The notes beneath the pieces are model-generated. The model saw only the letters and a list, made by a program, of their open reading frames with translations, had not been told where the DNA came from and ran no database searches. Below, one piece after another: positions 23,160-34,410 of a stretch of 64,000 nt of DNA (positions within the stretch are counted from its first letter, which is position 1; each line of letters starts with the position of its first letter). Location of the stretch: contig CAJQUN010000003.1 in NCBI GenBank assembly GCA_907163345.1, forward strand, positions 29,775,879-29,839,878, written 5' to 3'. Both the position numbers and the translations under genes were made by a program. Origin of the DNA: Haberlea rhodopensis (taxonomy: Eukaryota; Streptophyta; Magnoliopsida; Lamiales; Gesneriaceae).

Positions 23160-23774
23160 ATGTCTACAGAAACAAATAACACTACTACCTTAGTTGCACC
23201 TATTGTCACTGCCACACAACAACCTGTTCCCATCACTGCGCACCAACATATTCCAGTTCGTCTCACATCATCGAACTATCCATCTTGGCGTGCTCATATC
23301 GTGGCTCTCTTCAATGGCTATGGAATCAAAGGTTTTCTGGACGGCACCAGCCCATGTCCCGATCGTGGTTCCAGTGATGTTCCCTCTCAAGCGTACCTCG
23401 CTTGGTTTCAACAAGACCAATTGTTATTAGCTGCAATTTTTGGATCTCTCTCGTCGGACATACTTCCATTAGTATCGTCCGCTACCACATCCGCCGCTGC
23501 ATGGTCCACACTTGGATGTCTATTTGCTAACAAATCGCGCGCCCGCGTAATGCAACTTAAGGACGATCTTGCTCGTGCCTCCATTGGGAATCAAACTGTC
23601 AGTGCATTCCTTCAATTCATCAAATCCAAAACTGATGAATTAGCCATCATCGATAAGCCAATCTCGGATGATGATGTTACACTTTATGTTTTGAATGGTC
23701 TAGGCCTATTAAATATGATTCTAGATCACCCTAATTATGCATCACTAATTATGCATGATTCTAGATCACCCTAA
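23160..23774 (+). pseudogene. copia gag, truncated by fusion to an LTR
   Basis: The ATG at 23160 (MSTETNNTTTLVAP) opens about 180 gag codons. The body has the plant copia gag pattern: IPVRLTSSNYPSWRAHIVAL, GYGIKGFLDGT, AYLAWFQQDQLLLAAIFGSL, AAAWSTLGCLFANKSRARVM and DELAIIDKPISDDDVTLYVLNGLG. At about 23,705 it runs directly into LTR sequence, so the last 20-odd codons before the stop are LTR-encoded and not gag. The zinc knuckle and all of pol are missing. Similar internal deletions yield non-autonomous copies that depend on full elements elsewhere. Confidence 0.82.
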
Positions 23775-24405
23775 TTATGCATCACTAATTTTGCATATAT
23801 TTATTTAGATTGATACTACACATTAAGGATGATTCTAGATCACCTTAATCATGCACATACATTTATTAGATTGCTATTGTATAGCTTATTACCTTACTCA
23901 ATGTAATTGTATTCTAGTATTTAAAGGCACATTGCCTATGCAAAGATTAAGTTACTAAATTATATTGATCATTGATTCTAGATCACCCTAATTATGCATC
24001 ACTAATTATGCATATATTTATTTAGATTGATACTACACATTAAGGATGATTCTAGATCACCTTAATCATGCACATACATTTATTAGATTGCTATTGTATA
24101 GCTTATTACCTTACTCAATGTAATTGTATTCTAGTATTTAAAGGCACATTGCCTATGCAAAGATTAAGTTACTAAATTATATTGATCATTGATTCTAGAT
24201 CACCCTAATTATGCATCACTAATTATGCATATATTTATTTAGATTGATACTACACATTAAGGATGATTCTAGATCACCTTAATCATGGACATACATTTAT
24301 TAGATTGCTATTGTATAGCTTATTACCTTACGCAATGTAATTGTATTCTAGTATTTAAAGGCACATTGCCTATGCAAAGATTAAGTTACTAAATTATATT
24401 GATCA
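23716..24405 (+). repeat. Head-to-tail array of three copia LTRs
   Basis: LTR 2 (256 bp, matching LTR 1 in carrying the 40-bp duplication), LTR 3 and LTR 4 (216 bp each) joined with a single base between them (23972, 24189). Differences between copies are single bases, for example 'catggacat' in LTR 4. Confidence 0.85.
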
Positions 24406-26235
24406 TCTTTAAAAGTTCATCTAACTTTTCTCAACCGTGTACCTGTGGGATCTCTGCTTTAATTAGTAAGGTTTTACATGGGGAGGAAAACACATCGCTC
24501 CAGCAAATTAACTATCAGGAAGAGAATAAAATTTCTTACGATCAGAGCATAGTTGATCAAAAATTTCGAGATGCAGGTCCAAATTCCATTTCTTGTGAAA
24601 GTTCAGATACCATTTCTAAACCTTGTACCATTGAGAATTCTGCTATACTTTGGGAAAAGGTTTTCAAGGTGGAAGAAAATGCCTTGCTCCAGCAATTTCA
24701 CGATTATGAAGAGAATAAAATGTCATGTGATCAACGCATGGGTGATACAGAATTTGCTGGTGCAGTTCCGAGCATTCCGTGTTCCTCTTCTCATAAAATT
24801 TCAACTACCATGTCTAAACCTTGTACCAATGAGTATTCTGCTAAACTTAGGGAGGAAAATGCATTGCTCCAGCGATTTTACAATCATGAGGAGAATACAA
24901 GTTCTTGTGATCGAGGAATAGGCAATACAAAATTTGGAGACGCAGCTCCGGGTTTTCCAGATTCCTCTGCTCATAAAAGTTCAACCACCATTTCGGAACC
25001 TTGTACCAGTGAGAATTCTTCTATACATAGATAGGATTTACTGTTGGTAGAAAATGAGTTACTTCAGCAATTTTACACTCATGAAGTAACTCATTTTCTA
25101 CTAGCAGTAAATCCTCTCTATGTATAGAAGAATTCTCACTGGTACAAGGTTCCGAAATGGTGATTGAACTTTTATGAGCAGAGGAATCTGGAAAACCCAG
25201 AGCTGCGTCTCCAAATTTGGTACTGCCTATTCCTCGATCACAAGAACTTGCAGCAATTTTACACTCATGAAGATAAAATGACTTCGTGTGACAAGAGCAT
25301 AGGTATTTTGAAATTTGGAGCTTCACAGAGCAATGCTTGTGCTTTAAGATCAGATAACACATCTGATTTGGATGTTACTGCAGTGAGTTGTTTGACTAAA
25401 TCTCAAGATCTCACGGCAGATCTTGGAAACATAAATATCAAGTGTTATAGGCAACAATAATGAATCTTCCGGAGGAAGAAACGAACGCCAAGTCAAAGAG
25501 AAGCAAGAAAGCCCTGTTAAGTGGGATGACTTGGGAAAAAATATTCTTGTAAATCAAAAGATTCCGTGAATGATAACATTGATTCTGTCAACTGGGAAGC
25601 AGTTAGACAGGCATCAGTTGAAGAGGTTGCTAAGGTGGTCGTGGAACGGGGGATGAACAACATTCTTGCTGGTAGAATCAAGGTCCAATATAATTTCATC
25701 TCATGAAAGTGTGGTTTTGGGGAAAGGAAATAATTAAATCTCATTTCTATGGTTTCAAAAGTTCTTCCTTCACTTGTATCTTGCAGGCTTTCCTTGATCG
25801 AATGATTGAAGATCATGAAACTATTGATCTAGAGTGGTTAAGAGATGTTCCACCTGATAAAGCAAAGTAAGATCCATAAGCAGTTAAACAAACTATGCAA
25901 TTTTTATTATTGCAATCACATGATGATATCATTATTGTTTATCTTATCTGAATTTATCGTGTAATTGTTTCCGTTTTGTCTAGGGATTACTTATTGAGCA
26001 TAACTGAACTTGGCTTGAAGAGTACTGAGTGTGTGAGACTCTTGACGCTTCGTCACCATGCCTTCCAAGTAAGATTTTATTGTGGATTAGTATAATATTT
26101 TTAGTTAATCAAGTATGACTTCCTCGCTAATAGGCTTTGATGTTGCACAAGGTTGATACAAACGTTGGTCGGATTTGGTGCGTCTCGGATGAGTCCCTCT
26201 TCTTCCACTTCCAGAGGATCCCCTGCTTCTGGTGT
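24406..26235 (+). pseudogene. DEMETER/ROS1-like DNA glycosylase, linker and catalytic HhH region, broken
   Basis: 24406-25000 encodes a variable linker made of about four imperfect copies of a 60-residue block (SKPCTxExSAxL...EENxLLQxF...). A fold-back inversion occupies 25082-25248. Then come QVKEKQKSPVKWDD and NIDSVNWEAVRQASVEEVAK to AGRIK (ends 25682), exon 25787-25866 (IDLEWLRDVPPDKAK), exon 25984-26068 and exon 26152-26235 (VDTNVGRI, then a one-base deletion before VRLG). The family's catalytic Lys (GLKS) and Asp (VDTN) are both visible, 18 residues apart as in the family. The hairpin is damaged: ITELGLKS here, IPGLGLKS in the other copies. The iron-sulfur cluster and C-terminal domain are absent from the window. 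Confidence 0.87.
24900..25248. repeat. Fold-back inverted repeat inside the glycosylase linker
   Basis: 24900-25065 is followed, after a 16-base spacer, by its near-perfect reverse complement at 25082-25248. The phrase cagcaattttacactcat occurs both in the spacer and again just after the inverted arm, so forward sequence resumes at the same point. This is the footprint of a replication template switch. Confidence 0.85.
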
Positions 26236-26275
26236 AATTATCTTCTTGCTGAAATTCAAATCTTCCTTGTATAAA

Positions 26276-26834
26276 CTGAAGAGGCCGAAGGGATTCTTGA
26301 TCTTGACGCAATCTGTGCCGAATTTCTCATCAGCTTTGAGAAAGGAGAACCGTAAGCCCGCCACACCGCTGTCACCGGTCAACAAGCGGTCCGTCACACC
26401 ATCAGAGGGTTTGTTGAAAGCAGAATGTATTGTGCACCACTTACCCGTGCACGTAAAATCATTAGTGCACCTCCGCAAGAGCTAATCTTTCAGGGGAATT
26501 TGGATCTTAAAATTCCACCGAAGAGGCCGAAGATATCCTTAATCTTGACGCAATCCATGCCGGATTTCTCATCAACTCTGAGAAAGGAGAACCGTCAGCC
26601 TGCAACACCGCTGCCTCTGGTCAACAAACGATCTGTTACACCATCGGAGGATTTGCTGAAAAGTAGGAGGGCTTGGGGTATTGTGGAGGAGGGAGTAAAT
26701 CTACGAATTCTGCTGAGAAGAGGAGTGGGGGATTAATGACTAGGAAGAGCTATGCAAGCATTATTGATGAATTGAAAGGACTGGTTGATGTAGCTGGAAA
26801 AGCAATCGACGGAGGCCTATTAGGTGGTTTTTAG
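26276..26834 (+). pseudogene. Unrecognised coding fragment with internal duplication, copy 1
   Basis: Two tandem copies of one coding block. The first (26276-26430) reads KRPKGFLILTQSVPNFSS and LRKENRKPATPLSPVNKR, then SVTPSEGLLKAE. The second (26517-26834) repeats this with changes and continues into LLKSRRAWGI, a frame change, then LMTRKSYASIIDELKGLV and a stop at 26832-26834. Basic, Ser/Thr/Pro-rich with TP sites, so perhaps a nuclear protein (inference). I do not recognise the family. The same pair recurs near 39,530, 42,200 and 53,126. Confidence 0.5.
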
Positions 26835-28019
26835 TGAGGAACGAGGGGTGTCAATTTTGGTCATTTTAATTGAAATATACTTAAATGATTTGAAGTTTTT
26901 TTTGGACTGATTAGAATAATATTTTATCATGTAATACCGGCATCAAATTTGCCCTTTATTTAATGGGAAAAAATCAAGCCGGTACACTTTCATGAAACTT
27001 AATTCATCCTAACCAGGAAAACAATTCTTTAATCACTTAAGTACATTTGAAGTTAAAATGACAATAATACCCTTAATCTCCCTCACTCACATTTTCAGCC
27101 TTCACTCATGTTTCAAAACCCAACAGCCACCAAATCGCATGACTTGGGGTTTCAGACTACCGGTGATGAGATGGGCGGTGGCCGGTCTCAAACGTTCGGC
27201 CATGGTGAGGGGAAGCTAACCATTGTATGGGCTCGGACCAATTCATGGGTGGATCAAATAAATCGAACCCAAGAGCTGAAACCTTAGGTCATGCGATTTC
27301 GCCCCTTTCAAATTTCAGCGATTCCACGGCGACTCAATGTGGCAATTGAATTGTGAACATTTTTCGTATATTGGGCTTGTTGAACGGAGGTCGGACGACG
27401 ACAATGGAACAATTTTCTGAAGGGGAGAAAGGCTGCTGCAACAAAGTGGGGGAAGGGGAGAAAGGGTTCGAAGGAAAGATAATGAGAAGAAATGTTTTCA
27501 GATTTTATGTAGACAAGGGGTATTTTAATAATTTAAAAAATTTAAATAAAACAAAGTTTAAGAAATGGACTTTTGTGAATAAATTTTTTAGAATTGTGGA
27601 TTGTTAATGTTTATTGTTTTTTTGACATACTTAATTGAATAGATATTTTGTAGATGATGTCTTCCTGCATTTTCTCCTTATTTAATAGAACCCGATATTT
27701 AAATCTTACGAAACCCATATTTTATTAACACTCGAGTTTACATTGTTTCACTCTTTGTTTCAATTTTGGATTGTAGTTAATAAGAAGAAATAAACACAAA
27801 AAATACATGATTTTTTTTGACGAAGTTTGGCGAATAATTCACTAATTAATTCAACAAATACGGAGGCATCGTAAGAATTAAAATATCCTCTCTTGTAAAC
27901 TACGGATCATCATCCCATAAGTTGACTAATGAAAATTATTCTTACAACAAAAGGATATAAAAATTATGTGTTTTAGTATAATATTACCAGCAAAAAAACT
28001 ATTATAACATATGTTTCTG

Positions 28020-28150
28020 AAACAAAAATAGAATTGTTTAAGGGTGAGTATTGGTTGTCATGTGACCTAGATGTTACGGGTTTGAGTCGCGAAATTAAGC
28101 TTTGCAGTGAAAGAAAAATTATGTCTACATTAAGTCCAAAGTAGCCCGAT
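28020..28150 (+). repeat. Possible tRNA-derived SINE remnant (Au-like), unit 1
   Basis: Contains ggttgtcatgtgacc followed by gttacgggtttgagtcgcg, which resembles a polymerase III B box, and then a diverged tail (tctacattaagtccaaagta). The order matches my memory of plant Au-type SINEs, with substitutions. Duplicated at 43973-44098 in unit 2. Confidence 0.4.
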
Positions 28151-28286
28151 CTATTCACGTACCCAATATATAATTGGGAGATTTACGTTAAAGTGCACTT
28201 ACCAAACAAGTTTTTCATATAAATCTCTATTTTTAAAAAGTGTACAAATAAATGCATTGTGGAAAAATATATTCTCACTTAAGTCC

Positions 28287-29227
28287 ATTATAATTACTTG
28301 CACCAGTTATGATTTACATGCACCAATTCTAATTTACATGCACCAGTTATGATTTACATGCACCAGTTATAATTTACATGCACCAGTTATAACTACATTG
28401 ACCATTTATGATTAGGATGCACAAGTTATAATTAGATGCACCATTTAACATTTATATGCACTAGTTATAACTACATGCACCAGTTATAATTAAAGGCACC
28501 ATTTATAATTAGTTGCACCAGTTATAATTTACATGCACCGGTTATAATTTAAATGCACAAGTTATCATTTACATGCACCAGTTATAATTACATGCATCAG
28601 TTTTGATTTACATGCACCAGTTATAATTACTTGCGCCCGTTATGATTGACATGCACCAGTTACAATTACTTGCACCAGTTATTATTTACATGCACCAGTT
28701 ATAATTACTTGCACCAGTTATATTTTACATGCACCAATTATGATTTACATGCACCAGTTATGATTTACATGTACCAGTTATGATTTACATGTACCAGTTA
28801 TGATTTAGATGCACCAGTTATGATTTACATGCACCAGTTATGATTAGGATGCACCATTTATAATTTACATGCACCAGTTATGATTTACATGCACCAGTTA
28901 TAATTTACATACACCAGTTATAATTTAAATGCACCAGTTATAATTTAAATGCATCAGTTATCATTTACATGCACCAGTTATAATTACATGCACCAGTTAT
29001 AATTTACATGCACCAGTTATAATTACATGCACCAGTTATAATTAACATGCACCCGTTATAATTTACATGCACCAGTTATGATTTACATGCACCAGTTATA
29101 ATTTACATGCACCAGTTATAATTACATGAACCAATTATGATTTACATGCACCAGTTATACCAGTTATAACTTACATGCACCAGTTATGATTTACATGCAC
29201 CAGTTATAATTTACATGCACCAGTTAT
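28287..29227. repeat. 20-bp minisatellite, unit 1, first part
   Basis: Tandem copies of ATGCACCAGTTATRATTTAC, usually 20 bp and sometimes 18-19 (ending ATTAC), with single-base variants. About 47 copies precede the solo LTR at 29228. Confidence 0.95.
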
Positions 29228-31277
29228 TGTAAGGACCCTAATCCTTAAGTGCGGATCAAAGGCATAAATAGAGCTAATATAAATGATCAGAGTGAATTAA
29301 TCGTGTTGAGTCTATGAGCTTTAATAATTACATGCCAAAATGAGGACTATCAATGGATTAATTACATTCCCCATCAAAAGAATGTATCAACTATAGTTTT
29401 ACACTACTCCTAGAGTAGACACTATACAAAAATAATCCTGTCCTGTCTGGGTCAAAAGAATTCTCCACAAGCTCATCACCTCAACCCGTTTAGCCCTTCT
29501 ATCATGCCAAAAGTGTACCTACAAGGACAACCCCCAAACATGAGCAATAATATCATCCATATTCAACACAATATGAATATAAAGCGTAAATGCATAAAAC
29601 ACAATTAAAACACTTCCTGTTTTCCCATGCATTTCAAAACGCTTCCAGTTTGGTTGTCCCTGTACCATAACTCATGAGTATAATCAATAGATTATTTTTA
29701 ATGGTCTAGACATGTCATGACACAATACCATCTCATTAGTATCAAATATCGGTCACCATTCCCTAGTCTGTCCATCACAATGTATTTTAATGCCCCTCGC
29801 TTATTTACATATAGGCGGCATAGAATAACCTCGCTTCAATGGACAAGCGGTACTCCCACCCCTCGCCTCACATTGAGCGGCAAATATCCTTTCCTCGCCC
29901 TATATGATAACCACGCTCAAATGTGACATGCGGCGCTCCCACCCCTCGCTTCACATTTAGCGGAACCAAAACAAATAGCGGCAAGCATTAAAATCATCAA
30001 GGGATGACCACGACTCATGGGATGTGCACCAATAATCATATGCATCTACAATCATCATGCATAAATCAACATGTATTTGCATCCACAATGCATAATCACA
30101 TATATACTCGCATCCACAATGCATAAACAATGAGTATATTAGATACATGTACCGTTGGGTGCCCGTACGTCCTCTACGTACCTTTCCAAAATGTAGGATG
30201 TGGTAGGACTTCAATTCATTGGCTGTGTTGCCACCTGGGATGGTTCTACACATTCACACAAATCAATATTAGAACCCAATAATAGTCCGATACCAAAAAT
30301 CCTACAAAAATATCCAAAAACATCAATTTTGGTGTCTCGCGATCGATCGCCATAAAGCCCCGATCGATCGCGAGACCTCACTGCCTCGCCCAACAAAAAT
30401 ATTCAATCCGCGATCGATCGCTGAGTTTGCGCCAATCGATCGCGACCTCGCCGATCGATCGCGCAAAACTCGTGATCAATCGCTGAAGTCCACTGCCTTC
30501 AGCACTACAGCTCGCGATCGATCGCGGAAGGCGTCGATCGATCGCTGAGTCCCGCATACCCGATTTTCGGGCACTATTCACCCATCTTCAACCCCAACTC
30601 AAATAAACTCAAATAATCCAACATCAACCATACAAAACCACTCAAAACCATCAATAAACATCCTCATATACTCATAAATTCAACACCCAACCAAAATAAT
30701 ACCCAACAAACCCATTTTAAACCATTCAAACCATTCCAAAACTAAACCAAACACAACAAAATAACATGGAGGCATCCATACCTCTTGGGGACCTCAAATC
30801 ACCCAATAAACTCCACAAATCAAAGTTTTGGAAGGATTTCTCCCCACCTTTTTGCTCCAACTCGAAAATGGAAAGGGCAAAGGGTTTGGGTGGTGATTTG
30901 GTAAAGTAAGAGTGAGAGTGGTGAGGTGGGGTTGGGGTAATAAAGTGGGTTAATTAATTAAATGCATTCCACAACTCATGGTGTATAAAACACCCCAACA
31001 TGATATTTTTAAAAGCATTAATCCAAAATGCACCAAATATCAAATAAACTCATGATTTCCAATTAATTGCTAACCATGGCAAATAAATCATGCTAATAAC
31101 AATTTTCCCCAACATGTACAACATACACCCTGAAATGCCCTCCCCGGGTCACTCTATCATGTGACTAAGCATTTCCATAAGATTAATAAATCCAACACAT
31201 AATTAATTACCACCATAATTAATCATATAAACACAATTAATGCTCAAATTGCAATTAATCATTTCGGGGATATCACA
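29228..31277 (-). mobile_element. gypsy solo LTR inside the minisatellite (2,050 bp)
   Basis: Starts tgtaaggacccta and ends gggatatcaca, homologous along its length to the LTRs at 11330-13364 and 18178-20192 but more diverged. It is flanked by the 5-bp target duplication gttat (29223-29227 and 31278-31282). No internal sequence is left, so it formed by recombination between the two LTRs of a full element. It carries its own GATCGATC-rich array (30339-30545). The orientation given follows the full element to the left. Confidence 0.93.
30339..30545. repeat. GATCGATC palindrome array, solo LTR
   Basis: About eight copies of CGATCGATCG-type palindromes, three matching GCGATCGATCGC exactly. They are at the same LTR position as the arrays at 12453 and 19301, but with different spacers. 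Confidence 0.85.
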
Positions 31278-33790
31278 GTTATAATTACATGCACCAGTTA
31301 CAATTTATATGCACCAGTTATAATTTACATGCATCAGTTATGATTTACATGCACCAGTTATATTTACATGCACCAGTTATAATTTACATGCACCAGTTGT
31401 AACTACATGCACCGGTTATAATTAAAGGCACCAGTTATAATTACTTGCACCAGTTATAATTTACATGCACCAGTTATAATTTAAATGCACAAGTTATCAT
31501 TTACATGCACCAGTTATAATTACATGCACCAGTTATGATTTACACGCATCAGTTATAATTACATGCACCAGTTATAATTTACATGCACCAGTTATCATTC
31601 ACATGCACCAGTTATGATTTGCATGCACCAGTTATCAATTACATGCACCCGTTATGATTTACATGCACCAGTTATAATTACTTGAACCAGTTATCATTTG
31701 CATGCACCAATTATAATTTACATGCACCAGTTATGATTACATGCACCAGTTATGATTTACATGCACCAGTTATCATTTACATGCACCAGTTATGATTTAC
31801 ATGCACCAGTTATAATTACTTGCACCAGTTATCATTTACATGCATCAGTTATGATTTACATGCACCAGTTATGATTTACATGCACCATTTATTATTTACT
31901 TGCACCAGTTATGATTTACATGCACCTGTTATGATTTACATGCACCAGTTATGATTTACATGCACCAGTTATGATTTACATGCACCAGTTATGATTACAT
32001 GCACCAGTTATAATTTACATGCACCAGTTATAATTAAAGGCATCAGTTATAATTACTTGCACCAGTTATAATTTAAATGCACCATTTATAATTTAAATGC
32101 ACAAGTTATCGTTTACATGCACCAGTTATAATTACATGCACCAGTTATGATTTACATGCACCAGTTATAATTACTGCACCAGTTATGATTTACTTGCACC
32201 AGTTATAATTACATGCACCAGTTATAATTTACATGAACCAGTTAACTACATGCACCAGTTATAATTACATGCACCAGTTATAATTTAGATGCACCAATTA
32301 TAATTTAGATGCACTCGTTATAATTTACATGCACGAGTTATAATTACATGCACCAGGTGTAATTACGATGCACAAGTTATAATTTACATGCATCAGTTAT
32401 GATTTGCATGCAAAAGTTATAATTACATGCATCAGTTCTAATTTACATGCACCAGTTATAATTTACATGCACCTGTTATGATTTACATTCACCAGTTTTA
32501 ACTACATGAAGCAGTTACAATTACATGCAGCAGTTATGATTTAGATGCAAAAGTTATAATTACATGCACCAGTCATAATTTACATGCACCAGTTATAATT
32601 TACATGCATCAGTTATAACTACATGCACCAGTTATAATTACATGCACGAGTTATGATTTACATGCACCAGTTATAATTTAGATGCACCAGTTATAATTAC
32701 ATGGACAATTTATGATTAGGATGCACCAGTTATAATTTACGTGCACCAGTTACAATTAGATGCACAAGTGAATATTTGATGCACCAGTCATAACTACATA
32801 CACCAGTCATAACTACATGCACCAGTGATAATTACACGCACCAGTTAAGATTTACATGCAAAAGTTATAATTACATGCACCAGTTATAATTATATGCACC
32901 AGTTAAGATTTACATGCACTAGTTATAATTGCATGCACCAGTTATAATTACATGCACCAGTTATAATTACATGCACCAGTTATAATTATATCCACCAATT
33001 ATAATTACAAGCATCAGTTCTAATTTACATGCACCTGTTTTAAGTACATGAACCTGTTACAGTTACATGCATCAGTTATGATTTATATGCAAAAGTTATA
33101 ACTACATGCACCGGTTACAATTTACATGCACCTCACTGATAATTAACATGCACCAGTGATAATTTACATGGACCAATCGTAATTTATATGCACCAGTTAT
33201 AATTTACATGGACCATTTATGATTAGGATGCACCAGTTATGATTTACATGCACCAGTTATAATTTACATGCACCAGTTATGATTTACATGCACCAGTTAT
33301 AATTTACAAGCACCAGTTATCATTAGGATGCATCATTTATAATTTACATGCACCAGTTATAATTTAAATGCATCAGTTATCATTTACTTGCACCAGTTAT
33401 CAATACATACACCAGTTATGATTTACATGCACCAGTTATAATTTACATGTACCATTTATGATTAGGATGCACTATAATTTACCTGCACCAGTTATAATTT
33501 ACATGCACCAGTTATAATTTAAATGCACCAGTTATGATTTACATACACCGGTTATAATTACATGCACCAATTATAATTTATATGCACCAGTTATGATTAC
33601 ATGAACAATGGTTATAATTTACACGCACCAGGTATGATTACATGCACAAGTTATATAATTTGCATGCACCAGTCATAATTTACATGCACCAGTTATATAA
33701 TTTACATGCACCAGTTATAATTTACATGCACCAGTTACAATTACATAATTACATGCACCATTTATGATTTCAATTCCCCATTATGATTTA
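31278..33790. repeat. 20-bp minisatellite, unit 1, second part
   Basis: Continuation of the array interrupted by the solo LTR, roughly 125 more copies of ATGCACCAGTTATRATTTAC. Copies become more diverged after about 32,300 (for example 'atgcaaaagttataatt', 'caccagtgataatt'). Confidence 0.95.
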
Positions 33791-33869
33791 ATGCACCACT
33801 TACGCATTCATGGTTTAGATTCTTCAATTCAATTGATCCTAGCTTTTTGTACAAATCTACGAGATTCCA

Positions 33870-34410
33870 TTTCATGAACCTGGGGAACAGATTCGCATCC
33901 ACGGGATCAATAATCTTCGTTTTCTCACATAGACAATACTATAAAAAATGTTTATATGTTATTAACAAAACAGGGACATTAATTGCAAAAAATTTTTTGT
34001 ACGAAACGGTATCAACGGAACACACCCAGAATGTTTTTAATTGTTGGATTCTAACAGGTTGCTCAACAAATTGTTTAAAATATGTTCCGACGAATTGAGG
34101 GTGCATATTCTGTCCATATCATCCACAAGTGTCGTATAACCCCAATTCAGGTTTGAAGATTTTGTAGCAATGAAGAATGTCACAAGTATGTACAAAACAA
34201 CCAAATGAGCAACATCATTGACATCTGTAATATCCCGGCTTCCCACCTTAGAAATCAATTTCTTGTAAATTGAGCTCTTGCTCATTTTGAAATCCCGTAA
34301 TGTCTCTTTCTCGGGGAAGCATCTAGTTAGGAATGTTGTACATGGGTAGTCTACCATCTGCGTGTCAATGTCCTCGTTGCCATCTCTTATTCCTCTTCTC
34401 AGCCACTTCC
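33870..34410 (-). pseudogene. Fragment resembling a plant mobile-element domain (DUF1985-like), unit 1
   Basis: Minus-strand exon, acceptor TTTGCAG near 34,411, starting KWLRRGIRDGNEDIDTQ, then TTFLTRCFPEKETLRDFKMS, NDVAHLVVLYILVTFFIATK and LNWGYTTLVDDMDRI. The pattern 'VxxLxVLYxLxxFxxxxxxxxxxNWxxxxLVDD' recalls DUF1985-type domains carried with Ulp1-like genes in Kaonashi-type MULEs (from memory, not searched). An in-frame TAA after ESNN (34037-34039) is absent from unit 2. The rest of any protease is missing. Confidence 0.4.

Larger units (their letters stand above)
22803..24405 (+). mobile_element. Short copia element decayed to gag plus four LTRs, inside the glycosylase exon
   Basis: Order: LTR (22803-23058), primer site (23065-23076), gag (23160-about 23705), then three LTR copies: 23716-23971, 23973-24188 and 24190-24405. 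pol is missing entirely. Each LTR starts TGATTCTAGATCACC and ends TTGATCA. The first two are 256 bp, sharing a 40-bp duplication at the start; the last two are 216 bp. Glycosylase coding sequence resumes right after 24405. A target-site duplication is not clear-cut, although 'aaaagtt' occurs on both sides (22788-22794 and 24410-24416). Confidence 0.82.

Noticed and set aside
26101..26478. Minus-strand frame at the glycosylase-unit junction
   Set aside because: Spans unrelated pieces (glycosylase exon antisense and the unknown fragment antisense), so it is a junction artefact.
27353..27607. 84-codon frame shared with 43265-43534
   Set aside because: Present only as part of the duplicated transposon DNA, low-complexity Lys/Asn end, no recognisable motif.
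28287..33790. Regular short repeats resembling a CRISPR array
   Set aside because: Repeats are contiguous with no unique spacers, units vary by point mutation, and the context is plant nuclear DNA; it is a minisatellite.
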